Positions 11,799 through 23,478 of a stretch of 64,000 nucleotides of DNA are shown here, piece by piece; the stretch's first letter is position 1, and every line of letters starts with the position of its first letter. Made by a program: the position numbers and the translations under genes. Under the pieces are notes generated by a model, which was not told where the DNA came from, ran no database searches, and was given only the letters and a program-made list of their open reading frames with translations. Source of the DNA: Excoecaria cochinchinensis (Eukaryota > Streptophyta > Magnoliopsida > Malpighiales > Euphorbiaceae); assembly GCA_947683425.1 (NCBI GenBank), contig CANTUQ010000055.1, positions 6,392,501 to 6,456,500 on the forward strand, in the 5' to 3' direction.

Positions 11799-13517
11799 CC
11801 TGTGGCCCCTGGGAGTTCCTACCCAAACCGACTCTGGGAAGGAAAGATAACTTTTTCAGCATATTCACCATCTGAGAGCTCCCTATAATATCATCTTCTC
11901 TATTTATCATAGCCACATGATAACTGTTGAAAGGTTGTTTTGCAATCTCTAGGATGGACACTTGATTTTCCCTAGCAGCTCTGATCATCACTACTTATCC
12001 CTCATATGGAATCTTTATCATTTGATGCAAGGTAGATGACACCCCTACCAAGTTGTGGAACTATGGTGTACCTAACAATGCTGAGAAGTTGGCTGGAATA
12101 GAAAGGACCACTAATTCATTATCCATCTTTACCGGTCTGGTCTTTACTATTGCTCTGAAGTTCCCTTATGTTTGCTTTCGAGAGTTGTCGTAGGCGGTGA
12201 TTATAAGATCTAATTTGCTTAACATATCCTCATTCAATCCATAGGCTTGTATTGCTACTAGAGGGCACACGTTTATGGAAGAACTATCATCTACCATAAC
12301 ATAAGCAGTATGCTTTTCATTGATTTGTGCCCTTATATACAAAGGACGGTTATGATTACAACCTTTTACTGGCAAATCAGCATCTGAATAAATCAAATTT
12401 TCTCCAGCACTTCCCTTCACAATGTCTAATAGCTCTTTTGGGGTAATGGTAGTCGCAGTAGTGGACTCGCATAGGGCCTCTACTAGCTTCTGCCTATGCA
12501 ACGGGGATTGCCTCAACAAATCGCAAATTGATATCTGGGACGAAATCTTTTTCAGCTGTTTCATCACTAGGTCATGACTCCTTCTTCGCATGTACTGCCA
12601 CTAGATCTTACGGCTTTTCCACTTTCAAAACTACCCTTCCGCTCCGGGTCACTGCTCTGATTTCTTCCCTCTTATCTTCTGAACCCCACAAGCCAGCAGG
12701 TTCTTTATTCTTATTTTCATTTTCACTCTCACTAGTGGACCAACAATCAATCATTGCCACGGGAATCCCTTTTTCACTTGCCTTCTCAGGGCACATAATA
12801 ACAATGTTTTCATCACCAAACAAATCTTTTATAATGTACCAGTCTGGCAGACTTAACCCGATCACAAAAACAGGCGGGGGCATATTATTGTAACTGAATT
12901 TCTTATTGTTCCTCTATTCTGGACCAACTATTTGTTTACAATCAATTAGATCTTGGATTGCATTTCTCAGCATCTTGCAATTATCCGTAATATGTCCGGT
13001 GTGCTGATGATGGTATGCACAGTATTCATCATCTTTATTCCTTAGCCGTCCTTGACTCATAGCTGGTATGCGAGTTAAAGGCTGTAACTTCCCCTCCTTT
13101 ATCAGCCTTTTCAACACCCATGAGAGCGATCTTCCTAAGTTTGAAAAGTGCCTCTGATTAACTCCTATGGCTGAGACCTCGGCTGTTTTACCTACCTTAT
13201 TACCACTGCTAGAGCTTGCTAATCTGCTAACTCCTTGGTTGCTATTGCTCCTTTTTACATAGGCTTCATTACTTGCTTTCTTCGCCAAGTATTCGCTCTC
13301 AGCCTCTATAACTATATCCTTTAGAGACTCCCAGTCTTTCAACCCTTTCATCTTCAACCTATCCTTCAGATACGGGCTAGCATTTCTAATAAAATGCATG
13401 ATCTTATCTAGAGCTTCCTTTTTATCTCCATTACACGATTGCTCCATCATGTCAATTACTCGTGAAATAACTCCCTTAATTTTTTCTTTAACAGTTCTAA
13501 GTCTTTCAGAGTTATTT
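11799..13517 (-). pseudogene. Broken Tat/Ogre-like gag and protease region
   Basis: Read on the minus strand from 13517: the gag C-terminal half (to 12914) with an FIRNASPYLKDRL segment and a Cys/His cluster (CAYHHQHTGH), then a spacer (12883-12608), then an aspartic-protease-like segment (12591-12166) with VDDSSSINVCP at about 12260-12290. A linker (12165-11804) resembles the protease-RT spacer of Tat/Ogre elements. No RT is present: the frame runs into the chromovirus insertion. At its upstream side (13517) the gag N-terminus is missing and joins an LTR fragment abruptly, so the annotated open frame through 13621 is a fusion of gag with LTR sequence. Stops and frame changes separate the blocks. 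The related gag at 49368-53762 supports the family call. Confidence 0.8.
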
Positions 13518-13769
13518 AAGGGGTGGATAACGAGTAAATATATTGGTACCCGTGGGTACGAGCAAAAGAAACTTTTTTTATTTTTATTCAAAAACATTTT
13601 CAATTGGGGGATCTTAAACAAGATCCAACTTATAAGGATCGCGAGGACCCAAACGGTGACCTGATCAGGATCCAGAACACATTGGGGCTACAGCTAACAG
13701 AACTCTATAGGCATGCCTATCTATCCACGACTCGACTATTGCAGGCTAAATTACTTGTCCAACTATCTG
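13518..13769 (-). repeat. 3'-truncated minus-strand LTR, distal part
   Basis: The reverse complement carries the Tekay hairpin series: AGGCATGCCT, GGATCTT-GTTT-AAGATCC, a GTACCC/GGGTAC stem and CGTTATCCAC. It then stops at the gag junction without reaching the CTAAGCG hairpin or an LTR end. It continues at 16409-19002 once the solo LTR is removed. Confidence 0.85.
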
Positions 13770-16408
13770 TGTCACACCCCCTTTACCCCTTAGTAGAATG
13801 AGCCATGTGTGTGTGTATGTATTTGTATGTGTTTTGGCATGATCATAAGGGTATTGTGGGAATACTGTATGAATTTGGGTTTTTCTGGTGCGTGTGTGCG
13901 CATGTGTTGCACTATGGTGCAAATTAGTTGGGTCAGATTTGTGTGTGCATGAGTGCACCATTGTAGTGTATGCATTGAAGTTGCATTGTGTGTGGTTGAA
14001 TGCACCATAGTAGGATGTGCACTAGTGGATTATTGTGGTGTGTGTTGCTCATACATGTGTAGGGTACATTATTAGGGTGTTCATTGTGTGCATGTGATAC
14101 ATTTAGTTAGGGTGTGAGTAAATGATCTCCTCCACTAGATGGTTGACATGTGTAAAGGGGAAAGAAAGATGGGGATAGAGGAAATGAAAAAGGGAAATCT
14201 GATTTTTTGAAACCCATTCTCGTTTTCTCTTTTTCTTCTTCTTCTTCTTCCTCCTTTGCACTCTCCTAAGTGTTCTACTTAGATTCAAGCTCAAGTGGTG
14301 GAATTAATTACTCCCTTTCATCTTCCTTGGTAAGTTTATGCTTTTTCCTTTTGGTTATTCATGCATTTTCTTCTTCTTCTTCTTGGGTTTGATCTAAGCT
14401 AGGGTTTGTGTTCTTGGTGTTTGGGTGCTTGTTTGTGCTTAGTTGAGCCTCCTCGTGAGCCAAAGGGCAAAGAGAAGGCTGGACCTAGTGGATCCAAGCA
14501 ATAGGAGCAAAGGATTTGAAGGTTTGGGAATTTCTTGCTTTTGCATGTAAATATGTTCGTGTATGAGTTTTGATGATTTCTTAGAATTAGGTTGTTATAT
14601 GCTCTTTATTATGATGTATATGCTATGGGTTGTTGATTTGGAGTGTGGATCTTGCAAGAGCATGAGTTGATTTTGGTAATTTGGGAATTGATGTGGTTTT
14701 GGGCATAAATTGGGTCTTTGGTTGATTCTTGAAATTGGAAGTTTAAATTTATGTATTGTATGAAATTTCTTGTTAATAATTGTTATATTATGGTTGTTGA
14801 TGCAATTGGATGGCTGGGTTTGAGGTAAGAGGTTCATGGTTGAATTTTGTGTGTTGATGGATGATTTTGGAAGGAGGAAATTCTGCAAAATTCTGCAGAT
14901 TTTCGAAATCTCGACGCTATCGCGATCGCGACGACTGTCGCGAGCACGACAGAGAGAGCGGTGATTGGAGCTTCGCTATCGCGAGCACGTGATCCCGTCG
15001 CGAGCCCGCGACAGCCGAGGTGTTAAGCATCCTCTGTCGCGAGCGCGACAGAGCGCGATGCTGGCTGGGTGCTATCGCGAGAACGCGATTCGTCGCGAGC
15101 CCGTGACAGCACCAATTATTCTCTGTCACGATCGCGACATCCGTCGCGAGCGCGACAGAGCCTGGCCCTTCTGTCCTCCTCGCAGTCATGAAATCCATCG
15201 CGCGCGCGCAGCGAAGAGACTTCGGTCTCTGTCGCGAGCGCGACAGTCCATGCATGCTGAACGAGTTTTTCCTTCGTTGCGTGTGGTTTTTGAATTCCAG
15301 TTTCCTTTAGTGCTTATGAGATTTATGCTTTACATTTTATGAATTATATGAATGCGGATCCATGATACGATTATGAACACGTATGATAATGGTTTTGGAA
15401 ATTATGAAATGGATTGAATGGTTTATGCATGACCTGCTAGAGTCTAGTAAGTGGATAGTTAGGCATGCCTAATAGAGTCTTTGAGCTGCAGCGCCCTTTG
15501 AATGTTTGGACCCCGATCAGGTCCCCGTTTGGTTCCTCGCGAACCCTTATGTGATAGGATCTTGTTTAAGATCCCCTTTGAAAATGTTTTGTGAAAGTTA
15601 AAAGGAAAAAGTAAAATTGGTTTTCTCGGCTCGTACCCGTAAAGTACTGTCCGTATCGGCTCGTACCCGTAAAGTACTGTCCGTATACTCATTATCCACT
15701 CCCTCGAGTCAGCAGGTGCCTTGTATGGATTGTAATATGAGAAATGTATGTGATATAAGTATGGATTCAATGATGAAAAGTATAACCTGTTATGAGGATA
15801 TGATTATTGTTATGAACTTTCTGATGGATGGCTTTACGTATGTGAGCATGAGTATATGTTATTGTTATGCCATGATTATTGTATTTATGTACTTGAGGTA
15901 CGCATGTGTATTGCCTTGACGACCGTTGTGAATGGTTGTCCTTATGCTATATGTGTGTTTCCCCACTAAGCGTTTATCGCTTAGCATGGTGTGTTTACCC
16001 GTGCAGGTGCGGAAGGAGTGTGCTTGGGAGAGTCGCCGCCATCGAAGCCAACACAGCAGGGTCTTAGTGTAGGGCTTTATTTTTGGTATTTTGAGGATTC
16101 TTTTTGTACAGAACTCTCTTATTGGTTATGTAATAGCTTCCGCTTTTGTATACGTATTTTGGGATTTGTAATTATCTGTTGTATATCTCTTAGTTGATTA
16201 GAACAGTAATGTAATGCTTCTGTTATATTAATACATGATCAGCTTTTCATGAATGGTGTTGTAAAGTTTTAAATTACCCTGTATTTCGGTATGTATGTTT
16301 ATGTATGAATGTATATATATTTTGTATCTTTGTGGTGGCACCTTTACTCATACGGCATCTCACTCCTTATCGGGTGGGATCGCCTAAGTACGGGTAAGGG
16401 GTGTTATA
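13770..16408 (+). mobile_element. Solo LTR, Tekay-type, with TSD ATCTG
   Basis: It runs from TGTCACACCC to TGTTATA and is flanked by ATCTG at 13765-13769 and 16409-16413. The last base pair is TA instead of CA, a probable single mutation. There is no internal coding region, so it arose by LTR-LTR recombination. It carries a TCGCGA-type array (14910-15245) and hairpins TTAGGCATGCCTAA (15459-15472), GGACC/GGTCC (15508-15524), GGTTC-CTCGC-GAACC (15531-15545) and GGATCTT-GTTT-AAGATCC (15557-15574), plus two tandem copies of a GTAC-loop-GTAC unit (about 15630-15680). Confidence 0.93.
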
Positions 16409-19002
16409 ATCTGTATAATATAGCATGGTAATATCAATAAACAATATTATATCACTTAGCAGCTTACTTACACATATGATATAACATATTATAGTTCATA
16501 CATTGAATCACATATAATCCATAAGTAAGAAACCATGCAAAGTATATCAAATAAATAAACATTCATAGTACAAAGGAGGGTCGCACTCGTGACAAAGATG
16601 AATTGCACCATATGTCGTGCTCGCGACAACCTGTCACTCCCGCGATAGGGGTTGAATGGCCTCCGTCGTGATCGCGCACAAGGTCACGTTCGCAATAGAG
16701 AACGTCCGACGAAAGATCGTATCGCGACAGAGACGAGCGTCACGTTCCGTCACAGTCCTGCATAGCTCTCTTCAAACACTACCTCCTCCAAACACCAAAC
16801 TAACCCTTTGCCCACACGACACATATCCAAACACCTCAGATTATTCAATCGTCAAGAATTATTCAGTATTTAGACAGTCATTTCAAAAATCATTTTATAT
16901 ACGAAAGGTTTATTTCATTCTCGGTTCACGTCATAATCATTTAATTCAATCTTAACATTGCATAATAGTTTTAAACCATAATTAAGCCTACTCAAGGCCC
17001 GAATTACCAATAGCCTAATAAACTTTCTATACATAGCACATACATTCTACATTCTTTAAATAAGTACCAAGGCATTCTTAGAGTTCCAGTCAAACGTCAT
17101 CTTTTATGCATGAATCAATTTCTAAGATTTGGTTCAGACTTGGAAGGGTATTCCAAGCTTCCTACGTACCCCAAGGATTGGGAATCAGAACCCCATAGTT
17201 CTACTAGTTCAATATACAAATTAAAGAATTTCACTTCAAATCCCCTAACATATTATATCATGTCAATACTGGACGTATTCAAAAGTGTTTGACTCATTAA
17301 AATTTTAAGTACCTGAGCCAATATTCTTATTTATAACCTTAATCACTTGTATTCCTAAGTGATATCCATTTATTTACTCTTTTACAAGCTCTAAACATGT
17401 GATGGATACGTCTTAAAAAGTTCCGGTGAAGTTCGAGTGTATTTCGGAAGTAAAAACATACCAAAATACACAAACTAGAGGAGGGTAAAGGTGGGCAATG
17501 ATTCTTGCCAACCAAAAGGTTCAAAATAAGAAGAAAAACCCTTATTAAGCAGGTTTTTTCATGCTTGCGACCGAAGCCTCCATTAGGTTTCCCGTGAAAA
17601 TAGGATAACAGGACTGCTTTTCACTTCAACTTTGAAACGCCTAAACTAACATCTAACCCTCATATTTAGGAAAAATGTCCTCTTAACAAATGATCCCTAT
17701 GATGTTCGCTTTCATATAGAACAAATGTTAGATCAATTGAAAATCTAAAATTTCAGATATGATCTAAACAACCTACACTACTCTAGTAAACCCGTCTAAG
17801 TAAAGACACCTCGTTGTGTTCCATTCTTAAGGATCTTAGAGCCAGAATTTGCTTATGGATATTTTTGAGACATTCTTAGGTATGTGTCTTAGCTTTCCAA
17901 GGCACTAGTTCCATACTATTTGGACATCTAAAACTCAACTTATAGCTAAAACAATCACCAGAGGTCTAGTGAAATATATGCAGAGTTTCCCCTAGAAATT
18001 CAAACTCTCTAAATTCAAGCAAATCCACACAACCAAATTAACACAAGCAATCCAATTTAACAAATACATATCAAAATAGTAGCTCATCAATACACACATA
18101 TATATATACCAAAGCATGTAAATTTCCCAAACCTCACTTCCTTAGCTCCAACTAGCTTAATTTGCTGCATCTCTTTGCTATCATATACTCCCATGATCAT
18201 TCTTACCCAAGTTCCTCCACACAAAACAAACCCAAGGCTTAAAGTTCAACTCAAATCACATATAACCTTTACTGACGTAAAATAAAAGAAGAAGAAGAAG
18301 GAAGGAAGGAAGGAATGAAACGATTACTCACCTAATCAACCCTTAAATTTGCTAGATCATCCACAAATCACAACAACTAGGGAACAAAATGAAACAAGGA
18401 AGAAGAAGAAAAATGAGGATGAGGAATGTGAGAGAGAGAGAAGAGCATATTTCTGCCCTCTTTCATGTTCTCTCTCTTCCTTTTATACCTCTCCCAACTC
18501 ATTCCTATCCCCTTGCCACATGTCACCTTATAATTGGTCCATTCTAGATTTTTATGCAAATTGTCCCTTTTAGTCCACATCTTCTCCTTTAATTATACAA
18601 TAGTATAATATATAAATCTAATTCATACATTGGCCCATAATTAAATCCTTGTCCCTTCAATTAAGTCCTAAATTCATACCTTACAAATTTGCAATTTGCC
18701 GCATTTGCCAAAACTTTTACATTAATACCAAATTTATCCTTTCGGCACACCTTACACCACAACTTACATACATTCGGCATATTACTAATCCATTCTCATA
18801 AATTGGCCCTCATAGTTACTTATTCCCTTCATTTAAATTCATATATGCAAAATGACCAAATTACTCTTGCCTCCCTTTTTCTTAATCCCGGTCATATCTT
18901 TTTTTCCATCTTAATCACTCCGACCATCAAATCATATAGTTTCGATCACTAATATCCCTAGACGTGTACAAATCCTTCTAGAATACATTTTGGGGTGTTA
19001 CA
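16409..19002 (-). repeat. Minus-strand LTR, proximal part including its 5' terminus
   Basis: On the minus strand this starts TGTAACACCCC at 19002 and runs down to the solo-LTR insertion. It contains an eroded TCGCGA-type block (about 16590-16750) and a purine-rich tract (18290-18440 on the plus strand). The open stretches inside are not coding. The other end of this LTR is truncated at 13518. Confidence 0.82.
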
Positions 19003-20219
19003 AATGTGGCTTGATTACGGATATAGGCATTTGATTATATATATATATTTTATAAAGTATTAATTGCTTGCTTGTGTTAGTTAAATTAATGCATGAAATG
19101 TTGCTTGGCTCATGCAAACTAAAAGAGAAGTAGAGTTTATGGATGAATGTAAACATAATATATGTGTATGAATACTACTAGGTGATAATTAATGGTTTTA
19201 GTTTAAGATTTTAAGCACTTAAATTGATGTTTAATTTGAAGTATATTTTGTAATATATGTTTTGGATAAATAAATTTGGTAGTCACCACTAAGCATAAAG
19301 CTTAGAGCGTGGTTTACCCTCGCATGGGGCAAGAGATAGAAATCAAGCGTTAAACGTGAGTGTTCCAAAGGATAAATGTTGGATGGGAGTCATGACAAAA
19401 AGGCAATAATAATGAAATTTCTAGGAATGGATAATTTTAATCCCATTTCAAGTTGGCATGTACACTATATAGATAATTAGAATACTATTGTAACGAATAG
19501 TTTGTATCAGACAATTATTTATAGTTGATAGTTCCTGAAGTATTAGTATTATATCTTTGTATTTTGTATATTTGAAATAAGTATCGAGATGTGATGATAT
19601 ATGTAAATTATGTTATATAATGTGTGTGTGGTTAGATCTAGAATGGAGGACGGGAAAACTTGTGTTGGAGTTTGTATTAGAGTAGGGTGAATGAATGTTT
19701 GATTTTTAGAAGTGTAAAGAACTTTTGTTTACAGGGGGATAGGCAATATTATAGTGGAAAATCTGCCGAAATTTCAGTAGAATTAAATAGCACATTTGGA
19801 GTTATTTATGATTTTAAGAATAGGTAAGATTATGGTGATATTGATTATATTATATGTATATTAAATCGACTGTTGTGCCCATGATGGGCTGCGGTTTGTT
19901 TGATTTGCAGGACTAAATGAATAGTAAATTAAGACAGTTATAAGTCAATTGGCAAATGAAATGCAAAGGATTGTTAGGTAAATGAGGTTAATAACTAGTA
20001 AGCAGTATAGGTTAGAACTAAGAAAGTATGTTGTGGAACAAACAAGAAAAAATTTTAAAATTTCTCGTTTTGGCAATGAGCTTATATTAGATATACTTCA
20101 GTTAACTAGGGTATTCACTTAACCAAGATAGACCAACAGTTATACATATAGTATGCTGATATAAAGGTGTCATAGCAAGTATATTATTGTTCACAGTAAT
20201 GAGCACATAATAATATTAT
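19003..20219 (+). repeat. Degenerate plus-strand LTR relic
   Basis: AT-rich sequence with no gene. CTAAGC-ATAAA-GCTTAG at 19289-19305, followed by a GTGG...CCTCGCA segment, matches the order of the conserved CTAAGCG hairpin region of the Tekay-type LTRs, so this is an old diverged copy. I see no clear LTR ends. Confidence 0.5.
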
Positions 20220-21919
20220 ACAGTTGCCTACCTTAACCTAGGGGAGTGGATAACGGGAAGAGTATTGAATGGGGGTACTCAAAGGTACAAACGGGTGTAC
20301 TCAAGGGTACAATACCTTTTGCTTATATTCTTTATCTCTTTTGAAATAAGTAATGACCCAAACGAGGTCTACAGGACAAATAGAGGCTACAGTAATCAAA
20401 GTCCCTATAGGCATGCCTATTTATCCACTACTCGGTCTAAAGCAGGCAGGAGAGTAGGGATCCGAATTTCCATCATTTTATGCATTTATAATACCATGCA
20501 CACATATACTTCATAGGAGTAGTTCACAGAACAGTACAAAAATACAGTGAATATCATTTATTAATGATAAAGAATCATTACATGAAATTTGGTGTCATTT
20601 ATAAGCCATTTGATAGCAAAATTCACAAACAATTTCTGGAAAATAGGGGTCGTATGGCAGTAAGGAAAACCTGCCCACTGTGTGAAATGCGGGAATTAGA
20701 CATTGTCAAAATAGAATGCCAGAGAATCCTGACCGCCGTGTGGAACACCCAAAAACAAAGGTTGCTGGATAGAATGCATTGACACGATGGTAAGGATGTT
20801 CCTGACCTCCGTGTAAATTACCTCACATTCAAAAAAGTTGGACAGAATGCTTTTACACGGTGGTAAGGGCTGACCTGTCTGCCGTGTAAGCCCACGGACT
20901 GCCACATTTTCGTAACTTAACACGATCATACGGCGGTAAGGATATTCCTGACCGCCATGTAACCTAGCATAGTTACTTCATTTACACTAAAACACAGCTG
21001 TGTTTTAAAAGCACAGCTGCACTAATCTGGAAATTCGATATGTTCTGTTTTACGATTTCCAACCCAAAAACACATCTAAACTCATTCTTTTCACATACAA
21101 CCACTTTCACAATCATTATTCCACACCCAAATAACTCCAACACCATATTAGCAATATTCTCAATCACATACACACCTCAATTACTCAATTATAGATAAAT
21201 TGAACACAAAGGAATAGAAAATTCCCAAATGTCAAAATCACTTCTTTATCCACTCCTTCACCTCCTTTCCTCTTCTTTCTCCTACTGTTGCTTCTTCTTC
21301 AAGTTCAAATAGCAAAACCATATCAATTTTTAGAAATATACATACATATCACAACTTGCACTCTAAAAAGTAAAGAGGAAGAAGATGATTAATAGTGACT
21401 TCTTCTTACCTTTAATGCTTTAAAATCACTTTTAAACTAAATCTCTAGCTTGAATTCCACTTCTAATCAGATTTTGGGGTGGCAAAAGATAAAAAAGGGC
21501 TGTCTTGGAGGAGGAAGGTTAGCTGGCTATCTTCTCCCTCTTGGCAGCCGACCTTCATGGCTTATAAAGCTATAAAGTCTCTTCCAAATTCTAAAATGGA
21601 TAGATATCTATGCATGATTGGTTCTCCTTGTCCATTTACCATATTGATCCTTCTTCTTACTTAATTTCATGCATTTGGTTATTGATTAAACATATTTATT
21701 CATAGACACATACAACTACTCAACTTATGTAATTAAACCCATATATATTTATGCAATTAGGTCATCACATGTGAGATTACTACATTAACCTCTTCTATTA
21801 GATTAATTACAATTATGTATTAACTCATAATCACAATTATCCTCATTTACCCCAATATAAATAAATATAGATTCCCCAAACCTATCCAAAACTATTAGGG
21901 TGCAATTTGGGGTATTTCA
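20220..21919 (-). repeat. Minus-strand LTR of a distinct family with inverted-repeat cluster
   Basis: On the minus strand it starts TGAAATACCCC at 21919. It keeps a TAGGCATGCCTA palindrome (about 20409-20420) and a tandem stretch with GTACCCTTGAGTAC-like stems, but it has no TCGCGA array. In the equivalent place (20650-20965) lie four imperfect inverted pairs of an ACACGGCGGTAAGGA-like unit. The 3' end is not found, so the copy is truncated or diverged near 20220. Confidence 0.65.
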
Positions 21920-23478
21920 ATGGGGAATTCACTCACAGTTATAAGTGTTGTTCGATGACACAATTCAACAATTTGAAAAGTTTCTTCATGAAGCAGCATT
22001 GGTAACAACCATGAGGCTTGTTAGAATTAGTGATTCAGATTTTAATTCTTAATATTTTTGAAACAGAGTTAGTAATTAATTTGAAAGTTCATTCCTGAAA
22101 TAGGAAGATCGGCTTTATTTTGACCAATCTTTAATTGAATTCTTAAGTTAAATTTCATTTTTAAACATTTAGAGGTGTATTTTGTAATTTGACAATTTTT
22201 ACCATTGGAATTTCTTCTTAAATGATTCAATTCTTATTTTTAATTAATTGAAGTTTTTAGATTTTAATTTACTCAATCTATCTCATACTATAATGATCTT
22301 TTCAAATAACGCTTAAATAAGAGTATATTAATTATAGTTACTTTGATATTTATGGGCCGATATTTGAATACTCTGTGTCCACTATATATTGCTTGACAGG
22401 TTCACTTACTAGCTAATAGGTTGACAAGCATCATCAAGGATAGAACCAGGATGAAGAGATGGGGTCCAAGTATTACATATGAAAAGTTTAAAAAATTTAG
22501 GGAGACCATGTTATAAAAAAAATTCTTTCTCTAAGAATCAAGTTGTAATTTTACAAGGAAATTTTTGCAAAAAAAAAAAAAATATGGGTCAAGGCCCTTC
22601 CAAGCTCTACCTAGTTTTGTCTCTGCATATCATCATTCAACTAATTTTTTTAACCCAAAATTATTCAACTTTGAATTACCTATTCCAAAATTCCTTGACA
22701 CTGACTTATGCCAGAAAACTGTGAATAATTTGAACATATGGTTCTTTATTTTTATTTTTCACATCCATAACTACTTCTTCCTTTTACTAAATTTTTTTAA
22801 CTCAAAACGTAAGGATGAGTATTGGTCAAAAAAACCAACCCAAAATCTAAAATTTAAGGAAAACTTCTGTCCAACCCGAATTAAAAAAATATAGGGACAT
22901 AGCCCAAACAACCTACAATTTTTTTGTTGGATTTTTCGAATTTTGAAAACCTGAAATTATATTTTATAAATATTAAATTAATAAAAATAATAAAGTACAT
23001 TACATTTTATGATATTGGATATATTTTTAACGTGAATTAATTTTTTTTTCAAACTTATTATTTATTTTATTGAAATATAAAAATTAAAAAATAAAATTTT
23101 TATTACAATCCGTGCCAAAATACAGGTTTCGACTACCTTAGAATAAAATAAAGCAATTTGAGTTTTCCTGAAACAAAATTTATTAGCAACTTCAATATAA
23201 ATAATAAAATGAAATTCGTAAAATTTTTAAAAAATAAATAATATTTCTGGTCGAAACCATTTTGTACGGACATCGACAATGCACAACGCCGTTACACCTT
23301 TTACCCGCGTTTTTGCAAGAGCTAAAGCAGCGTATCACAATTCCAATACTTCGAAAGATGAACTTATTTTCGGTTTGCTACCCATTTCATTTCTTTGAAA
23401 AATTTCTAGATTTAAAAACTCATTTTCTTCTCCTCAATTAGACCATAATTTACAGCTTTTGTATAAATACATATGTTA
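21920..23478. other. AT-rich intergenic DNA upstream of the FHA gene
   Basis: I see no gene and no clear TE boundary. There is an A-run near 22569-22581 and a very AT-rich stretch at 22900-23240. The promoter and any 5' UTR of the FHA gene must lie in its right part; a TATAAATA at 23462-23469 is too close to the ATG to be a convincing TATA box. Confidence 0.5.

Noticed and set aside
12914..13621. 235-codon minus-strand protein taken as one gene
   Set aside because: The first ~35 codons are LTR sequence read by chance; only the part below 13517 is gag.
23462..23469. TATAAATA as the TATA box of the FHA gene
   Set aside because: It is only about 10 bases before the ATG, which leaves no room for a start site upstream of the codon. 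A start site further upstream is more likely.
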